Assembly (NCBI RefSeq): GCF_013343235.1
Contig: NZ_CP040094.1
Span: 3,286,501-3,350,500 of the forward strand
From: Nostoc sp. TCL240-02
GTDB taxonomy: Bacteria > Cyanobacteriota > Cyanobacteriia > Cyanobacteriales > Nostocaceae
DNA: 64,000 bases
Direction of reading: 5' to 3'
The position numbers and the translations under genes are program-made. Below the pieces are notes generated by a model, which was not told the DNA's origin, did not search any database, and worked only from the letters and a program-made list of their open reading frames with translations. Shown piece after piece: positions 42,936 to 52,716 of this stretch (its first letter is position 1; each line of letters opens with the position of its first letter).

Positions 42936-43583
42936 TCAGATACTGAAATTAGCATTCAGATGCTTGTGCAATAACATCTGGCTTGAGCGTCCTAATAAAA
43001 ATGTATTCCAATTCGATTGCACTTTATGTACCCGATATCCCACCTTAAAATAAAGTTGCCTTGCCTGATGATTATTTTCCAAAACGTGAAGATATAAGTC
43101 TTGAAATCCCCATTCGCGGGAAACTTTTTCACAGCTAGTCAATAATCCTGAAGCCACACCATGTCTACGGTATTTTGGGTGAACCGCTAAATTAGATAAG
43201 TAAGGAAAACCTATGCCAGCCTGGCCCCACGAATCACTGTAACGTACACCCAGTTCCACACTTCCTACTAAGTTATTAGCCGTACCATTGTTAGCTTCCA
43301 AGGCGACTAAACAAACATGACGCGGTGGAGGTGATGTCATCCGATGTCTTAAGTCTTCGTAAATACCCAGACGTAACAATGGAAAAGCCCATCCCCACAT
43401 ACCTTTTTGGGAGTGAAAGCTTTCAGCAATAATTTGGGAAACACCGATCAAATCAGTAGGTGTAGCTGTACGAATTTGAAATTCGCAGCAAGCTGGATCG
43501 ATTGGCTGTTGCTGGTATGGATGAAAAGACCAATATTTCAAGGCTAGTTTAGTATTGATGTTATTCAACGAAAATTTTCTCAA
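42936..43583 (-). CDS. GNAT-family N-acetyltransferase
   Basis: 215 aa. Residues about 33-200 form the GNAT domain: IRTATPTDLIGVSQIIAESF start, LVGSVELGV, then motif A LAVHPKYRRHGVASGLLTSCEK (about 135-155) and LHVLENNHQARQLYFKVGYR, the usual Tyr-containing end. Cyanobacterial and plastid GNAT proteins of this form exist; whether this one acetylates proteins (RimI-like) or a small molecule is open. ATG 43583 gives a 30-residue leader before the domain. Confidence 0.85.
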   Translation of the reverse strand: MRKFSLNNINTKLALKYWSFHPYQQQPIDPACCEFQIRTATPTDLIGVSQIIAESFHSQKGMWGWAFPLLRLGIYEDLRHRMTSPPPRHVCLVALEANNGTANNLVGSVELGVRYSDSWGQAGIGFPYLSNLAVHPKYRRHGVASGLLTSCEKVSREWGFQDLYLHVLENNHQARQLYFKVGYRVHKVQSNWNTFLLGRSSQMLLHKHLNANFSI

Positions 43584-44590
43584 ATATCCTTAAACACCCT
43601 TTTAACCGCATAAAAACTTTATATATTCCCAGTAGATTGAACTGATCTAAGATTGCTCATTTGCTTTTGCTTATAAGCATACAAAGTTTTACACTTTACT
43701 TTGGGACTTTATAGTCTGTCTTTTTGAAAGAGTCTTAGAAGTTACAGCTTCATAAAGCTACAATCTTAAGTTCAGTAAGAATTAGATGCATCCCTTGCTT
43801 GAGATAGGGAGTATACCAGTCTGTTTACCACAAAAACATCTGTAAATCGTACAGGTTTAGGTTAATGGGTAGACATATAGCATAACTTACCTGTAGGCAT
43901 TACCTATAAAATTGTTAAGTAAGTACACTAACAACAAACTTTGGTTGTAAACCATCTTTAGGTATAATACTGAACTTATTTATGCAATTGACGCTACACT
44001 AACAAGACTTTGCTGCTAAGTAATAGAAACAGGCTGTACAGATGCTAGGCAGGAATATTGCAGATTCCTATCCCTAACTTCTTCACCAATACCACTTGTC
44101 TTAATGATAGTTCTGATTGCTAAATTAGAAAGAGGTATTTGTCTAATAGTATACTTTGGTTTTAAATCTTATTGTTTTAATTTTGCTGACTCTACCATGA
44201 CTACCATAAATAAAATTTACGTGCAAGTGTTAGTACAACTGCTGCGGAGGGAAAACTTAATATGCAGCTTCATCTGGATTTTTCAGCTAGCTATGAGTGC
44301 TGTATGTAGTATTAAACATTGCTCGCAGGAGGTGAAAGAAGATTTGACTAGCAAGGATCGACTCTATAACCCTATAACTGACTATGAAAGCAATTACACT
44401 GCACTAAAGCAAACGGTAATAGGTATAAGCAATTGAAACGAATTACCGTGAGTAAACGCTCCTACACTCAGCAGTCATGTAGCCAAAGAGCCTTATTGGT
44501 GGAAATGCTCTGCTCTTACCTGACTCAGAAAAATCCTTCCCTGATCAGATTATTCTTTATCCGACTGCCGTTGCAGCAGGAAAGCGGTGC
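43584..44590. other. 1-kb intergenic region upstream of cyaC
   Basis: A divergent spacer. A 110-codon open frame (44104-44436) has a low-complexity hydrophobic start and no recognisable domain or ribosome site, and I do not call it a gene. The region is AT-rich with several TATAAT-like hexamers (for example near 43964). The long leader may hold cyaC regulation. Confidence 0.4.
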
Positions 44591-47500
44591 ATGAAATCCC
44601 AAGCAAACAGTAAGCCTAAAATTTTGGTTGTCGATGATGAGCCAGACAACCTTGACTTGCTTTACCGCACCTTCTATCGCGACTATAAGGTGCTAAGGGC
44701 AACCTCTGGTCCTGCGGCCCTCGATCTGCTGGCTCAAGAGGGAGAGGTCGCGGTGATCATCTCCGATCAGCGAATGCCGATGATGAGCGGTACAGAATTT
44801 TTGAGCCTAACAGCAACTCAATATCCAGATATTATCCGAATTATTTTAACTGGCTACACCGATGTCGAAGACTTGGTGGAAGCAATCAACGCTGGTAAGG
44901 TCTTTAAATATGTCACCAAACCATGGGAAGCTGAGGAACTTAAAGCTGTGGTACGCCAAGCTTTGGATACTCACAATGTCCTCAAAGCCCGCACCCGCGA
45001 ACTTACACGTACACTCCGACAAGAGTCGCTGCTGAATACTGTCACAAATACGATTCGTAGTGCTTTAGACTACAGACAAATTTTGCAAGCAATTGTAGAT
45101 ACAGTGGGTCACATGTTGGAGGTAGATGTCTGTCTGTTACGTCCCTTCCAAGATGAGCAGTTGACGGATAAAGGATTTATTTATCAGAAAGCTCTTTCAG
45201 AAGAAGCAGGGGAACACACACCAGTAGAGGTGCAAGCAAATAATTCTTCTGCTGTGTCTCTCTCTCCCTCTACCCCTCTGACTATTTTGGCTCAGACGGT
45301 GTGGGAAACCCGCGAAGTCCAGGTGATTCATGATGTAACCGATGATGAACGCATTCACGGTAATACTCCCGAACTGCACGAACGTGGGGAAGCTTTTGCT
45401 GCGGCTAATATTTGTTCTAGTTTAGTTGTGCCATTGATCTGCCAACAAGAACTTATGGCAGTGCTGGCACTGCACCAGTGTTCTGTGCCCCGCTTCTGGG
45501 GAGAGGATGAGGTGCAGCTAGTGTTGATGGTAGCAGATCAGGCAGCCTTAGCTTTGTCTCAAGCTTATGCTTACGAACAAGTACGTGCCCTTGCCAAGCG
45601 AGAGAGTTTAATTAATACGATTACTAGCGCAATTCGCTCTAGTCTAGACCCCCAAGATATTTTTGCGGCTATTACTCAACAACTTGGACAAGCCTTACAA
45701 GTCGATGGTTGCGTCCTGTCTTTGTGGACAGAAGAAGATGAGTTTGTTGAGTGTGTTGCCTTGTATGACAGTTTTCAACATTTGGAAAGTTTACGTAGGC
45801 ACAGCTCGCCACAGGCATCGCCAACCCAAGACAATAACCATCTATCAGCCCAGAGATTACCCTATTCTCAATCATCCATACAAGAAAATCCCATCCTCCA
45901 ACAAATGCTACGGACACATGAACCTGTGGTAATTGGGAATGTGAGCCATTCTCCCTCAGATATACAGGGTTTTAATTTGCCGTTAAAAATACCAGCGCGA
46001 TCGCTAATGTTTGTACCATTATTGGCTGATGGTAAATGTATTGGTAGTATTACCTTGCATGAAGGTAAAAAAGTACGTCAATGGCTACCATCTGATATCG
46101 ATTTGGCGAAAGCAGTAGCCGCCCAAGCAGCGATCGCTGTGCAGCAATCACACTTGTATCAAAAAACTCGCCAACAAGCCGAACGTTTACTGGAGTTAGA
46201 TAAACAAAAAACCGAATTTTTCCAAAATATTTCCCATGAGTTTCGCACACCCATCACCTTGATTCAAGGGCCTTTAGAGTCGGCAGTGGCGGCTGGTGAA
46301 GGATTATCTTACTCCCAAAGTGCGATCGCCCTGCGTAACTCCCGGCGCTTGCTACGATTGGTAAATCAACTCCTGGATTTACAACGCCTAGATGCGGGGA
46401 GAATGCAGCCTAATTTCCATCCCTGTGATTTAGTCGAATTTGTCAGCCAAATTGTGGAATCTTTTCGTCCCTACTGTGAGAAAAAGAGACTGCATCTCGC
46501 CACCCAGTTAGATGAATGTTCTCCGGTGTACTTGGATATGGAAAAATTCGACAAGGTGGTTTATAACCTTTTGTCAAATGCCATGAAGTTTACCCCCGAA
46601 GGTGGCACGATCAGCGTCAGACTAAAATCTGAACAAGATCGTTGCATATTACAAGTACAAGATACGGGAATTGGCATTGTTAAAGAACAAATTCCCCACC
46701 TATTTGAGCGCTTCCGCCAAGCTGAAGGTTCAGCAAACCGTTCCTATGAAGGCAGTGGTTTGGGTTTAGCCTTAGTTAAAGAATTGGTAGAATTGCATGG
46801 TGGCCACGTCACTGTGGAATCAGTTTACGGCCAAGGTACTACCTTTAATTTATGGCTTGTGACTGGAAATGGTCATTTACCCGTACAGCAAGTACTAGAA
46901 ACGCCTGCCGAAGTGAACACAAGCCGCGCTAGCGTAGAATTGGCTGATTTAGAACTGGTCGAGTCAACAACAGACAATATTGAAGATATTACAATAAACT
47001 TCTCTCCTAATATTGATACTCAAGACTCAGCACTTAAGACTCAGCACTCAATTTTAGTTGTAGATGACAACCCGGATTTGCGAACCTATGTATCTGAAAT
47101 TTTCCGCCGTAACGGTTATCATGTACGCACAGCTCGTAACGGTTATGAAGGGCACAGTGTAGCTAAGGAAATTATACCCAGCTTGATTGTGACTGACTTA
47201 ATGATGCCTTTGGTGAGCGGACTTGAGATGATTCAGATGATCCGCAATGAGGAAAAGCTGAAAGGAACGCCCATCATTCTACTGACAGCGAAAGTTGACG
47301 AAGAAACCCGAATCGAAGGTACAGAACATGGGGCGGATGCTTATTTAGCAAAACCATTCAACGATCGGGAACTTTTGGCGGAAGTTCGGAATCTCTTAGC
47401 ATTAAAAGAAAATGAACGACGAATTGTGGAGTTAAATACTTATCTAACAGAATCAGTATTAAAGCGCTTTTTACCGGCTGTATTGGTACAAAAAGCCGCA

Positions 47501-48124
47501 ACTGGAGATTTAACATTAGATTTGCGCCCAGAACCACGCTTAATTACAGTTTTGTTCAGTGACATCGTGGGTTTTACACAGCTATCAAATACTCTCAGAT
47601 CCCGACGAGTCGCAGAATTACTAAATGAATATTTAGAAGCTATGACCAAGGTTGTATTTGGTAATGGCGGTACTGTAGATAAATTTATGGGAGATGCTAT
47701 CTTAGCTTTATATGGAGCGCCGGAAGAACTAACCCCCAATGAACAGGTACGTCGTGCCATTAATACAGCAAGAGCAATGCACCGCTCACTGGCTGACTTG
47801 AACCAGCGCTGGCGAGAGCAAGGTGTATTCGATGGTGACAGACTTACTAGCGTACAGTTTCGGTGTGGTATTCATCAAGGTACAGCTGTTGTAGGGATGT
47901 TTGGTAGTGCTGAACGTGCGGACTATACTGCTATTGGCCCAAGTGTGAATATTGCTGCCAGGCTGCAAGCTGCCGCTCTTCCCGGTACTATCTTGGTTTC
48001 TGCTGCCGTGGCAGATTATTTGCAGGAAGAAGAAATTACTAAAGGTAGTCCACTAGAACTTAAAGGAGTAGATGAAACAGTTTTGACTTTTGCTGTTACA
48101 CCAGAGGTAATGGTTAATCGCTAA
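44591..48124 (+). CDS. cyaC: CyaC-type hybrid sensor kinase / adenylate cyclase
   Basis: 1177 aa making cAMP under two-component control. Order: REC1 (about 12-125, Asp in VIISDQRMP), GAF1 (about 155-325), GAF2 (about 345-520), HisKA with NISHEFRTP (His near 547), HATPase (DTGIGI, GSGLGLALV near 720), REC2 (about 808-925, IVTDLMMP) and a class III cyclase (about 980-1165). The cyclase keeps both metal Asps (VLFSDIVGF, FMGDAI), the adenine-selecting Lys in VDKFMGD and the Asn/Arg of NIAAR. This is the order described for Anabaena and Spirulina CyaC. It is soluble, so GAF ligands or light-sensing partners are likely cytosolic inputs. ATG 44591 is next to REC1. Confidence 0.93.
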   Translation: MKSQANSKPKILVVDDEPDNLDLLYRTFYRDYKVLRATSGPAALDLLAQEGEVAVIISDQRMPMMSGTEFLSLTATQYPDIIRIILTGYTDVEDLVEAINAGKVFKYVTKPWEAEELKAVVRQALDTHNVLKARTRELTRTLRQESLLNTVTNTIRSALDYRQILQAIVDTVGHMLEVDVCLLRPFQDEQLTDKGFIYQKALSEEAGEHTPVEVQANNSSAVSLSPSTPLTILAQTVWETREVQVIHDVTDDERIHGNTPELHERGEAFAAANICSSLVVPLICQQELMAVLALHQCSVPRFWGEDEVQLVLMVADQAALALSQAYAYEQVRALAKRESLINTITSAIRSSLDPQDIFAAITQQLGQALQVDGCVLSLWTEEDEFVECVALYDSFQHLESLRRHSSPQASPTQDNNHLSAQRLPYSQSSIQENPILQQMLRTHEPVVIGNVSHSPSDIQGFNLPLKIPARSLMFVPLLADGKCIGSITLHEGKKVRQWLPSDIDLAKAVAAQAAIAVQQSHLYQKTRQQAERLLELDKQKTEFFQNISHEFRTPITLIQGPLESAVAAGEGLSYSQSAIALRNSRRLLRLVNQLLDLQRLDAGRMQPNFHPCDLVEFVSQIVESFRPYCEKKRLHLATQLDECSPVYLDMEKFDKVVYNLLSNAMKFTPEGGTISVRLKSEQDRCILQVQDTGIGIVKEQIPHLFERFRQAEGSANRSYEGSGLGLALVKELVELHGGHVTVESVYGQGTTFNLWLVTGNGHLPVQQVLETPAEVNTSRASVELADLELVESTTDNIEDITINFSPNIDTQDSALKTQHSILVVDDNPDLRTYVSEIFRRNGYHVRTARNGYEGHSVAKEIIPSLIVTDLMMPLVSGLEMIQMIRNEEKLKGTPIILLTAKVDEETRIEGTEHGADAYLAKPFNDRELLAEVRNLLALKENERRIVELNTYLTESVLKRFLPAVLVQKAATGDLTLDLRPEPRLITVLFSDIVGFTQLSNTLRSRRVAELLNEYLEAMTKVVFGNGGTVDKFMGDAILALYGAPEELTPNEQVRRAINTARAMHRSLADLNQRWREQGVFDGDRLTSVQFRCGIHQGTAVVGMFGSAERADYTAIGPSVNIAARLQAAALPGTILVSAAVADYLQEEEITKGSPLELKGVDETVLTFAVTPEVMVNR

Positions 48125-48192
48125 AATTTAGACTGGTATTTTAAAGCATTAGCAACGAGTAAAAGTGCCTAATCATAGCCAGTTTATATAAT

Positions 48193-49428
48193 ATGACACC
48201 ATCGGTTGCAGACAAAACTCCAATTTCAACCAAAGTCTGGAGGCGACACACCGATCCACCAGCTTTGTGGATTTCTGTAGTTATAGGTTCAGTCTCTCTG
48301 CACTTGCTGGCGTTCTGGCTGATGCGCTCATCTAATGCCTTTAGTCTGTGGTTTCCTCAGCAAAGTCAATCTGCTGTTCCCATTGAATTGATAGATATTA
48401 CTCCTCAATCAAAATCAACAGCCAAACGAGTTTCGCCAAAGCCAGCATCCATAACTCAAAAGTCTGTACCAGCGCGTTCAGCAAAAACAGCAAGAAATAC
48501 ACCCATAAATCAAGATTTTGTTGGTGCAATAAATTCTGCTGATAATCTCCAACAAAAAAGTCGAATTTACCCCTCTAAACTTAATAAACAACAGAGAGTT
48601 CCTACATCTACACCAAAAGCGATAGCCACACCAAAACCAACAGTTACACCGAAAGCGATAGCCACGCCAAAACCGACAGTTACACCGAAAGCGATAGCCA
48701 CGCCAAAACCGACAGTTACACCAAAACCGACAGTTACACCGAAAGCGACAGCCACACCAAAACCGACAACCACACCAAAACCGACAGTTACACCGAAAGC
48801 GATAGCTACGCAAAAATCGACAACCACACCGACACCTACAGTTCCAATTGGTAATCTACCTTGGAACCGCCGTCAAGAAATCAAACTGGGAAAGGGAACG
48901 GCACTACCAACAGGTATTCCATCAACTCCACCAGTTTCGGAAGCTGAAAACATAAAAACTCCACCGACTTCAACTAGAGAAATTCCAAGCACTCCTACTA
49001 GGGAAACTCCACCGACTCCTACTGGGGGAGTATCGGTAGCAATAGTAGCCCCTTTGCTTAGAGATGAAATGATTAAGTTCATACAAACAAGAGGATTTCG
49101 ACAAGATGCTCTACCCGACGTTATCGCTTCATACACGGGAAGCAACACAAAAAAACTAGACTCAAGTTTTCTACCTGGCGATTCCGAAGTTAAGCCAGCG
49201 CAGATGCTTGTTAGTTTAATAATTGATCGCAATGGCAACTTTCAACAGGCTGTAGTTCTAGAAATAGAACCAACAACACTACAAAGTGAAAAAAGCATAT
49301 ACGAACGAGTTCTCAATGATGTTTTCAAGACAGAAAACTTTCTTGCCGCTCATAACAACGATGGTACAAAACCAGATTTGAGCAATTTGTTTGTACGAAT
49401 CAAAATCCAGCCTGCTAATTCCAATTAG
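48193..49428 (+). CDS. TonB-like protein with Lys/Pro/Thr repeat linker
   Basis: 411 aa. One membrane helix near the N-terminus (ALWISVVIGSVSLHLLAFWLM, about 26-46) is followed by a long periplasmic rod made of TPKPTV/TPKAIA repeats (about 140-215). The C-terminal domain (about 285-405) has LVSLIIDRNGNFQQAVVLE, like the strand pattern of TonB C-termini. This suits an energy transducer or cell-envelope spanner. No ExbB/ExbD genes are in the window, and the box interacting with receptors cannot be verified. It starts 68 bp after cyaC on the same strand, so readthrough is possible. Confidence 0.7.
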   Translation: MTPSVADKTPISTKVWRRHTDPPALWISVVIGSVSLHLLAFWLMRSSNAFSLWFPQQSQSAVPIELIDITPQSKSTAKRVSPKPASITQKSVPARSAKTARNTPINQDFVGAINSADNLQQKSRIYPSKLNKQQRVPTSTPKAIATPKPTVTPKAIATPKPTVTPKAIATPKPTVTPKPTVTPKATATPKPTTTPKPTVTPKAIATQKSTTTPTPTVPIGNLPWNRRQEIKLGKGTALPTGIPSTPPVSEAENIKTPPTSTREIPSTPTRETPPTPTGGVSVAIVAPLLRDEMIKFIQTRGFRQDALPDVIASYTGSNTKKLDSSFLPGDSEVKPAQMLVSLIIDRNGNFQQAVVLEIEPTTLQSEKSIYERVLNDVFKTENFLAAHNNDGTKPDLSNLFVRIKIQPANSN

Positions 49429-49432
49429 ACAC

Positions 49433-49461
49433 TTGATTTTTTTCAACAACTGTGTTATATT
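49433..49461 (+). promoter_or_regulatory. promoter of tRNA-Gly
   Basis: TTGATT (49433-49438), 17-nt spacer, TATATT (49456-49461). The predicted start near 49468 is about 11 nt before the tRNA 5' end. Confidence 0.6.
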
Positions 49462-49478
49462 TATAAAGTTGGAAATTT

Positions 49479-49549
49479 GCGGGCGTAGTTTAGTGGTAAA
49501 ACTATAGCCTTCCAAGCTATTAATGCGGGTTCGATTCCCGCCGCCCGCT
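49479..49549 (+). tRNA. tRNA-Gly (UCC)
   Basis: 71 nt forming a complete cloverleaf. The acceptor is GCGGGCG/CGCCCGC, with a D arm around GTTTAGTGGTAAAAC and an anticodon stem ATAGC/GCTAT with loop CTTCCAA (anticodon TCC). The T arm is GCGGG-TTCGATT-CCCGC and the discriminator U. No CCA is encoded, so it is added post-transcriptionally. This normal tRNA is a useful contrast to the tRNA-like elements at 19.7-22.0 kb. Confidence 0.97.
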
Positions 49550-49857
49550 TAGAAAAAACTCTAAAATTCAATAGTGCAGCACGGTATAAATATAAATAGA
49601 CCTAAGACCTACTATTTCCACTAAAAAATTTTGGAGTGGGTGTCGTACACTACCTAATTAATGCAAATCTTGTATTAAACAGCTTAATTATTACTTTTCT
49701 TGATCGGGAAACAATCACAATCTATCAAGCGATTCCTGGGCGGGCTACGCCTACACTAACCTTAGTGAATAAATAAAAAACTAGAGGAATCTCGCACAAC
49801 TTTGATTTCCGAGTATCCCTCATTGCTCTCATATCAACAATAATGTGCAGTATTTAT
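49550..49857. other. 308-bp spacer between tRNA-Gly and pstB
   Basis: Holds a partial dispersed repeat (CGGGCTACGCCTACAC, about 49741-49757) and AT-rich DNA. No gene was recognised. It is the convergent end of the pst operon; no strong terminator hairpin was identified. Confidence 0.45.
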
Positions 49858-50664
49858 TTATCCAAATCTGCCGCTTACATAATCTCTGGTGTCTTGCTGC
49901 TGAGGATTGTTGAAAATTAGTTCTGTTGCGTCGTACTCTACCATGTAGCCGTTACGACCTCCTGACTCCGTAGTTTTGACATTAAAAAAGGCTGTTTTAT
50001 CAGAAACCCGCGCTGCTTGCTGCATATTATGGGTGACTATAACGATGGTATATTGCTCTTTCAGTTGGTGAATTAATTCTTCAACCCGCAAGGTAGAAAT
50101 AGGGTCGAGAGCCGAGCAAGGTTCATCCATTAATATAATTTCCGGCTGGACTGCGATCGCACGAGCAATACATAACCTCTGTTGTTGTCCCCCTGATAAA
50201 GATGAACCACTTTGTCGCAGCTTATCTTTTACTTCATCCCACAAAGCCGCTTGCCGCAAACTCCGTTCTACTAATTCATCCATGTTACCTTTGTAGCCGT
50301 TGATTTTGGCTCCAAAAGCAATGTTGTCATAAATAGATTTAGGAAATGGGTTTGGTCTTTGAAACACCATCCCAATTCTCCGACGCACTTCTACAGGATC
50401 AATGTCGGATGCATACAAGTTTTTATCGTAAAAAAGTATTTTACCTTCTGCCCGAAATGACTCAATCAAATCATTGAGCCGGTTATAGCACCGCAACAAC
50501 GTGCTTTTACCACAACCAGAAGGCCCAATAAAGGCTGTAACCTGATTTTTCGGTATATCTAGCCAAATATTCTGTAAGGCTAAAAATTTGCCGTAGTAAA
50601 CGTTGAGGTTTTCGGTGCGTAAAACAGTTTCAGTACCGTTGACTGTGCTAATATTAGTAGCCAT
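49858..50664 (-). CDS. pstB: phosphate ABC transporter ATP-binding protein
   Basis: 268-aa ATPase of the high-affinity phosphate importer, bound to the inner face of PstCA. It has Walker [10 protein letters not shown] (about 43-51), signature LSGGQQQR, Walker [14 protein letters not shown] and the H-loop VTHNMQQA. The [13 protein letters not shown] insert near the C-terminus is longer than in E. coli PstB. It is last in the pstS-pstC-pstA-pstB order, 57 bp after pstA. Confidence 0.97.
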   Translation of the reverse strand: MATNISTVNGTETVLRTENLNVYYGKFLALQNIWLDIPKNQVTAFIGPSGCGKSTLLRCYNRLNDLIESFRAEGKILFYDKNLYASDIDPVEVRRRIGMVFQRPNPFPKSIYDNIAFGAKINGYKGNMDELVERSLRQAALWDEVKDKLRQSGSSLSGGQQQRLCIARAIAVQPEIILMDEPCSALDPISTLRVEELIHQLKEQYTIVIVTHNMQQAARVSDKTAFFNVKTTESGGRNGYMVEYDATELIFNNPQQQDTRDYVSGRFG

Positions 50665-50721
50665 AAATTAAGTTCAGTATTAGTTTTAGCGATACAAATC
50701 CGCTATGTGTAAGCCGTTTTC

Positions 50722-51603
50722 CTAAGCTTTTTTGCGAGTAGCCCAGCGAGCAATGATACTTGTGATTAAAACCATCAATACCAAAATCAAAGATGCCGCC
50801 CAAGCTAGTGATTGCCAATTTTTAAACGGAGAAATAGCGTATTTGTAAACCAAAACAGCAAGGGAAGCTGTTGGTTGAAATAAGCCATCGGGCCAAAAAT
50901 TGGAAAAGAGCGCAGTAAATAGTAAAGGTGCGGTTTCTCCAGAGGCTCTGGCGATCGCTAGTGTTGCCCCAGTTACAATTGCTGGTAAAGCTGCTGGCAA
51001 AACTACTTGTGTTACTGTTTGAAAGTTTGTTGCTCCTAACCCCACAGATGCTTGCCGCAAATCTTGCGATACTAACTGCAAGGCTTCATCAGTGGTTCGG
51101 ACAATAATTGGCAACATCAAAATTGCCAGCGCAAAGCCTCCACCGAGAGCAGAGTACGATCCTAAGTTTAACTTAACCAGTGTCAAAACCACAATACCAT
51201 AGGCAAATACCCCAGCAATGATTGAGGGGACTCCACTCAAAACGTTAGCTGCAAAACGTACCCATCTCGCTACTTGAGCCGAGCTAAATTCTGTGATGTA
51301 AATTGCCGCTAAAATACCAAATGGGATACTAATCAGGGCAGCAATTCCTACCATTAATAGCGTGCCCAATATAGCATTACCAAAGCCTCCTCCCTTTTGT
51401 AAAGCTTTGGGTGGGAGTTCAAAAAAGAGGCTGGGACTCAAACTGCTGAAACCTTGAATAATGACGTAAGAAAGTACTGCTAGCAATGGCACAAGTGCCA
51501 ATACCCCACAGATAAATGCAACTACAGTCATTACTGTATTAAACAGTGTCCTTTGAGACATGGGAGCGCGAGTTAGACTGCGCTCTGGAAAACTAGAAGT
51601 CAT
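50722..51603 (-). CDS. pstA: phosphate ABC transporter permease PstA
   Basis: 293 aa with six predicted membrane helices. The first is VMTVVAFICGVLALVPLLAVLSY. The EAA-type coupling loop is RQASVGLGATNFQTVTQVVLPAALPAI (residues about 185-212). It forms the translocation channel with PstC. The ATG at 51603 follows pstC by 19 bp, so they are co-translated. Confidence 0.96.
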   Translation of the reverse strand: MTSSFPERSLTRAPMSQRTLFNTVMTVVAFICGVLALVPLLAVLSYVIIQGFSSLSPSLFFELPPKALQKGGGFGNAILGTLLMVGIAALISIPFGILAAIYITEFSSAQVARWVRFAANVLSGVPSIIAGVFAYGIVVLTLVKLNLGSYSALGGGFALAILMLPIIVRTTDEALQLVSQDLRQASVGLGATNFQTVTQVVLPAALPAIVTGATLAIARASGETAPLLFTALFSNFWPDGLFQPTASLAVLVYKYAISPFKNWQSLAWAASLILVLMVLITSIIARWATRKKA

Positions 51604-51622
51604 AATTCAATCCAAAACTAAG

Positions 51623-52573
51623 CTACAGTCGCTTGACTCTCAGAACGATAAACTCGGCCATAATATTGACTACCAAGGTCAAGAAGAATAGAACCAAAGC
51701 AGCGTACATTAAAGCCGAAACTTGCAAACCACTAGCTTCGGAAAATTGATTCGCCAGTAGAGAAGAAATTGTATTGCCTGGTGCCAACAGGGAGATACTA
51801 ATGTTGTTGGAATTACCAATCAACATTGTTACAGCCATTGTTTCTCCCATTGCCCGACCGAGTGCTAACATCACAGCACTAACTATCCCTGAAAAGGCGG
51901 CTGGAATCAGAATTTGCAAAATCGTTTCCCATCGAGTTGCTCCTAGTCCTATGGAGGCTTGGCGCAAACTGGAGGGTATAGAAATCAAGGCATCGCGCGA
52001 TAGGGCTGTGATAATGGGCAAAGTCATAATTGCTAATATGACTCCCGCCGGTAACATTCCTGGACCTGTAGGGGGGGTGCTAAAAAATGGTATCCAGCCA
52101 AAGTAGCTATTGAGCCATTTTCCCAAGTTAGTTAATATAGGCACTAAAACAAAAATACCCCAAACGCCGTAAACAACGCTGGGAATAGCTGCGAGCAGTT
52201 CTACTGCAAAAACTAGTACCAACTTCACTTTTGCGGGTAAAAAATCCTCGCTTAGTACAATAGCAGTACCAACCCCAATTGGTACTGCTATCAGTAAACC
52301 TATAAAAGAACTCAAGAGAGTTCCATAAATTTGAGGTAGCACCCCATAGCTATCATTGACTGGATTCCAAGTAGTGTTAGCTAAAAAGCTAGCACCAAAC
52401 TTTTGGATGGCAGGCCAAGAAGCAATTGCGACCTGTAAGCCGATCCATAATAAAGTGGCAGCAACCCCAAAGGCAAAAATTTTAGTTAGCCAGATAAAAC
52501 CGCGATCTAGGGACTTTTCTACATCAGAGCGATTTTTTGTCGCTGATGAAAGGTTTTGAGAATTTGTAGCCAT
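51623..52573 (-). CDS. pstC: phosphate ABC transporter permease PstC
   Basis: 316-aa membrane subunit with about six helices. The coupling loop RQASIGLGATRWETILQILIP and the following GIVSAVMLALGRAMGETMAV are characteristic of PstC. An N-terminal cytoplasmic stretch of about 28 residues precedes helix one. It is 140 bp downstream of pstS, a common gap in pst operons. Confidence 0.96.
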   Translation of the reverse strand: MATNSQNLSSATKNRSDVEKSLDRGFIWLTKIFAFGVAATLLWIGLQVAIASWPAIQKFGASFLANTTWNPVNDSYGVLPQIYGTLLSSFIGLLIAVPIGVGTAIVLSEDFLPAKVKLVLVFAVELLAAIPSVVYGVWGIFVLVPILTNLGKWLNSYFGWIPFFSTPPTGPGMLPAGVILAIMTLPIITALSRDALISIPSSLRQASIGLGATRWETILQILIPAAFSGIVSAVMLALGRAMGETMAVTMLIGNSNNISISLLAPGNTISSLLANQFSEASGLQVSALMYAALVLFFLTLVVNIMAEFIVLRVKRL

Positions 52574-52716
52574 GACTACCGACTTTCACAATTAAATCAG
52601 AGGAAGATATGGGAGGCAACCATGTAAACAAAATTGTTGCCTCATCGTCTTTTAAAACTAGTTTAATAACCAGCTTAAAAATTATTGTCTAGGAATGCCT
52701 CATGTCTTGACTGTAG

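Noticed and set aside
44104..44436. 110-codon ORF upstream of cyaC
   Set aside because: No ribosome-binding site, no domain, odd composition. Kept only as part of the spacer description.
48478..48827. Minus-strand ORFs with Arg/Cys/Phe or Gly/Val/Phe repeats
   Set aside because: Antisense frames of the TPKPTV linker in the TonB-like protein.
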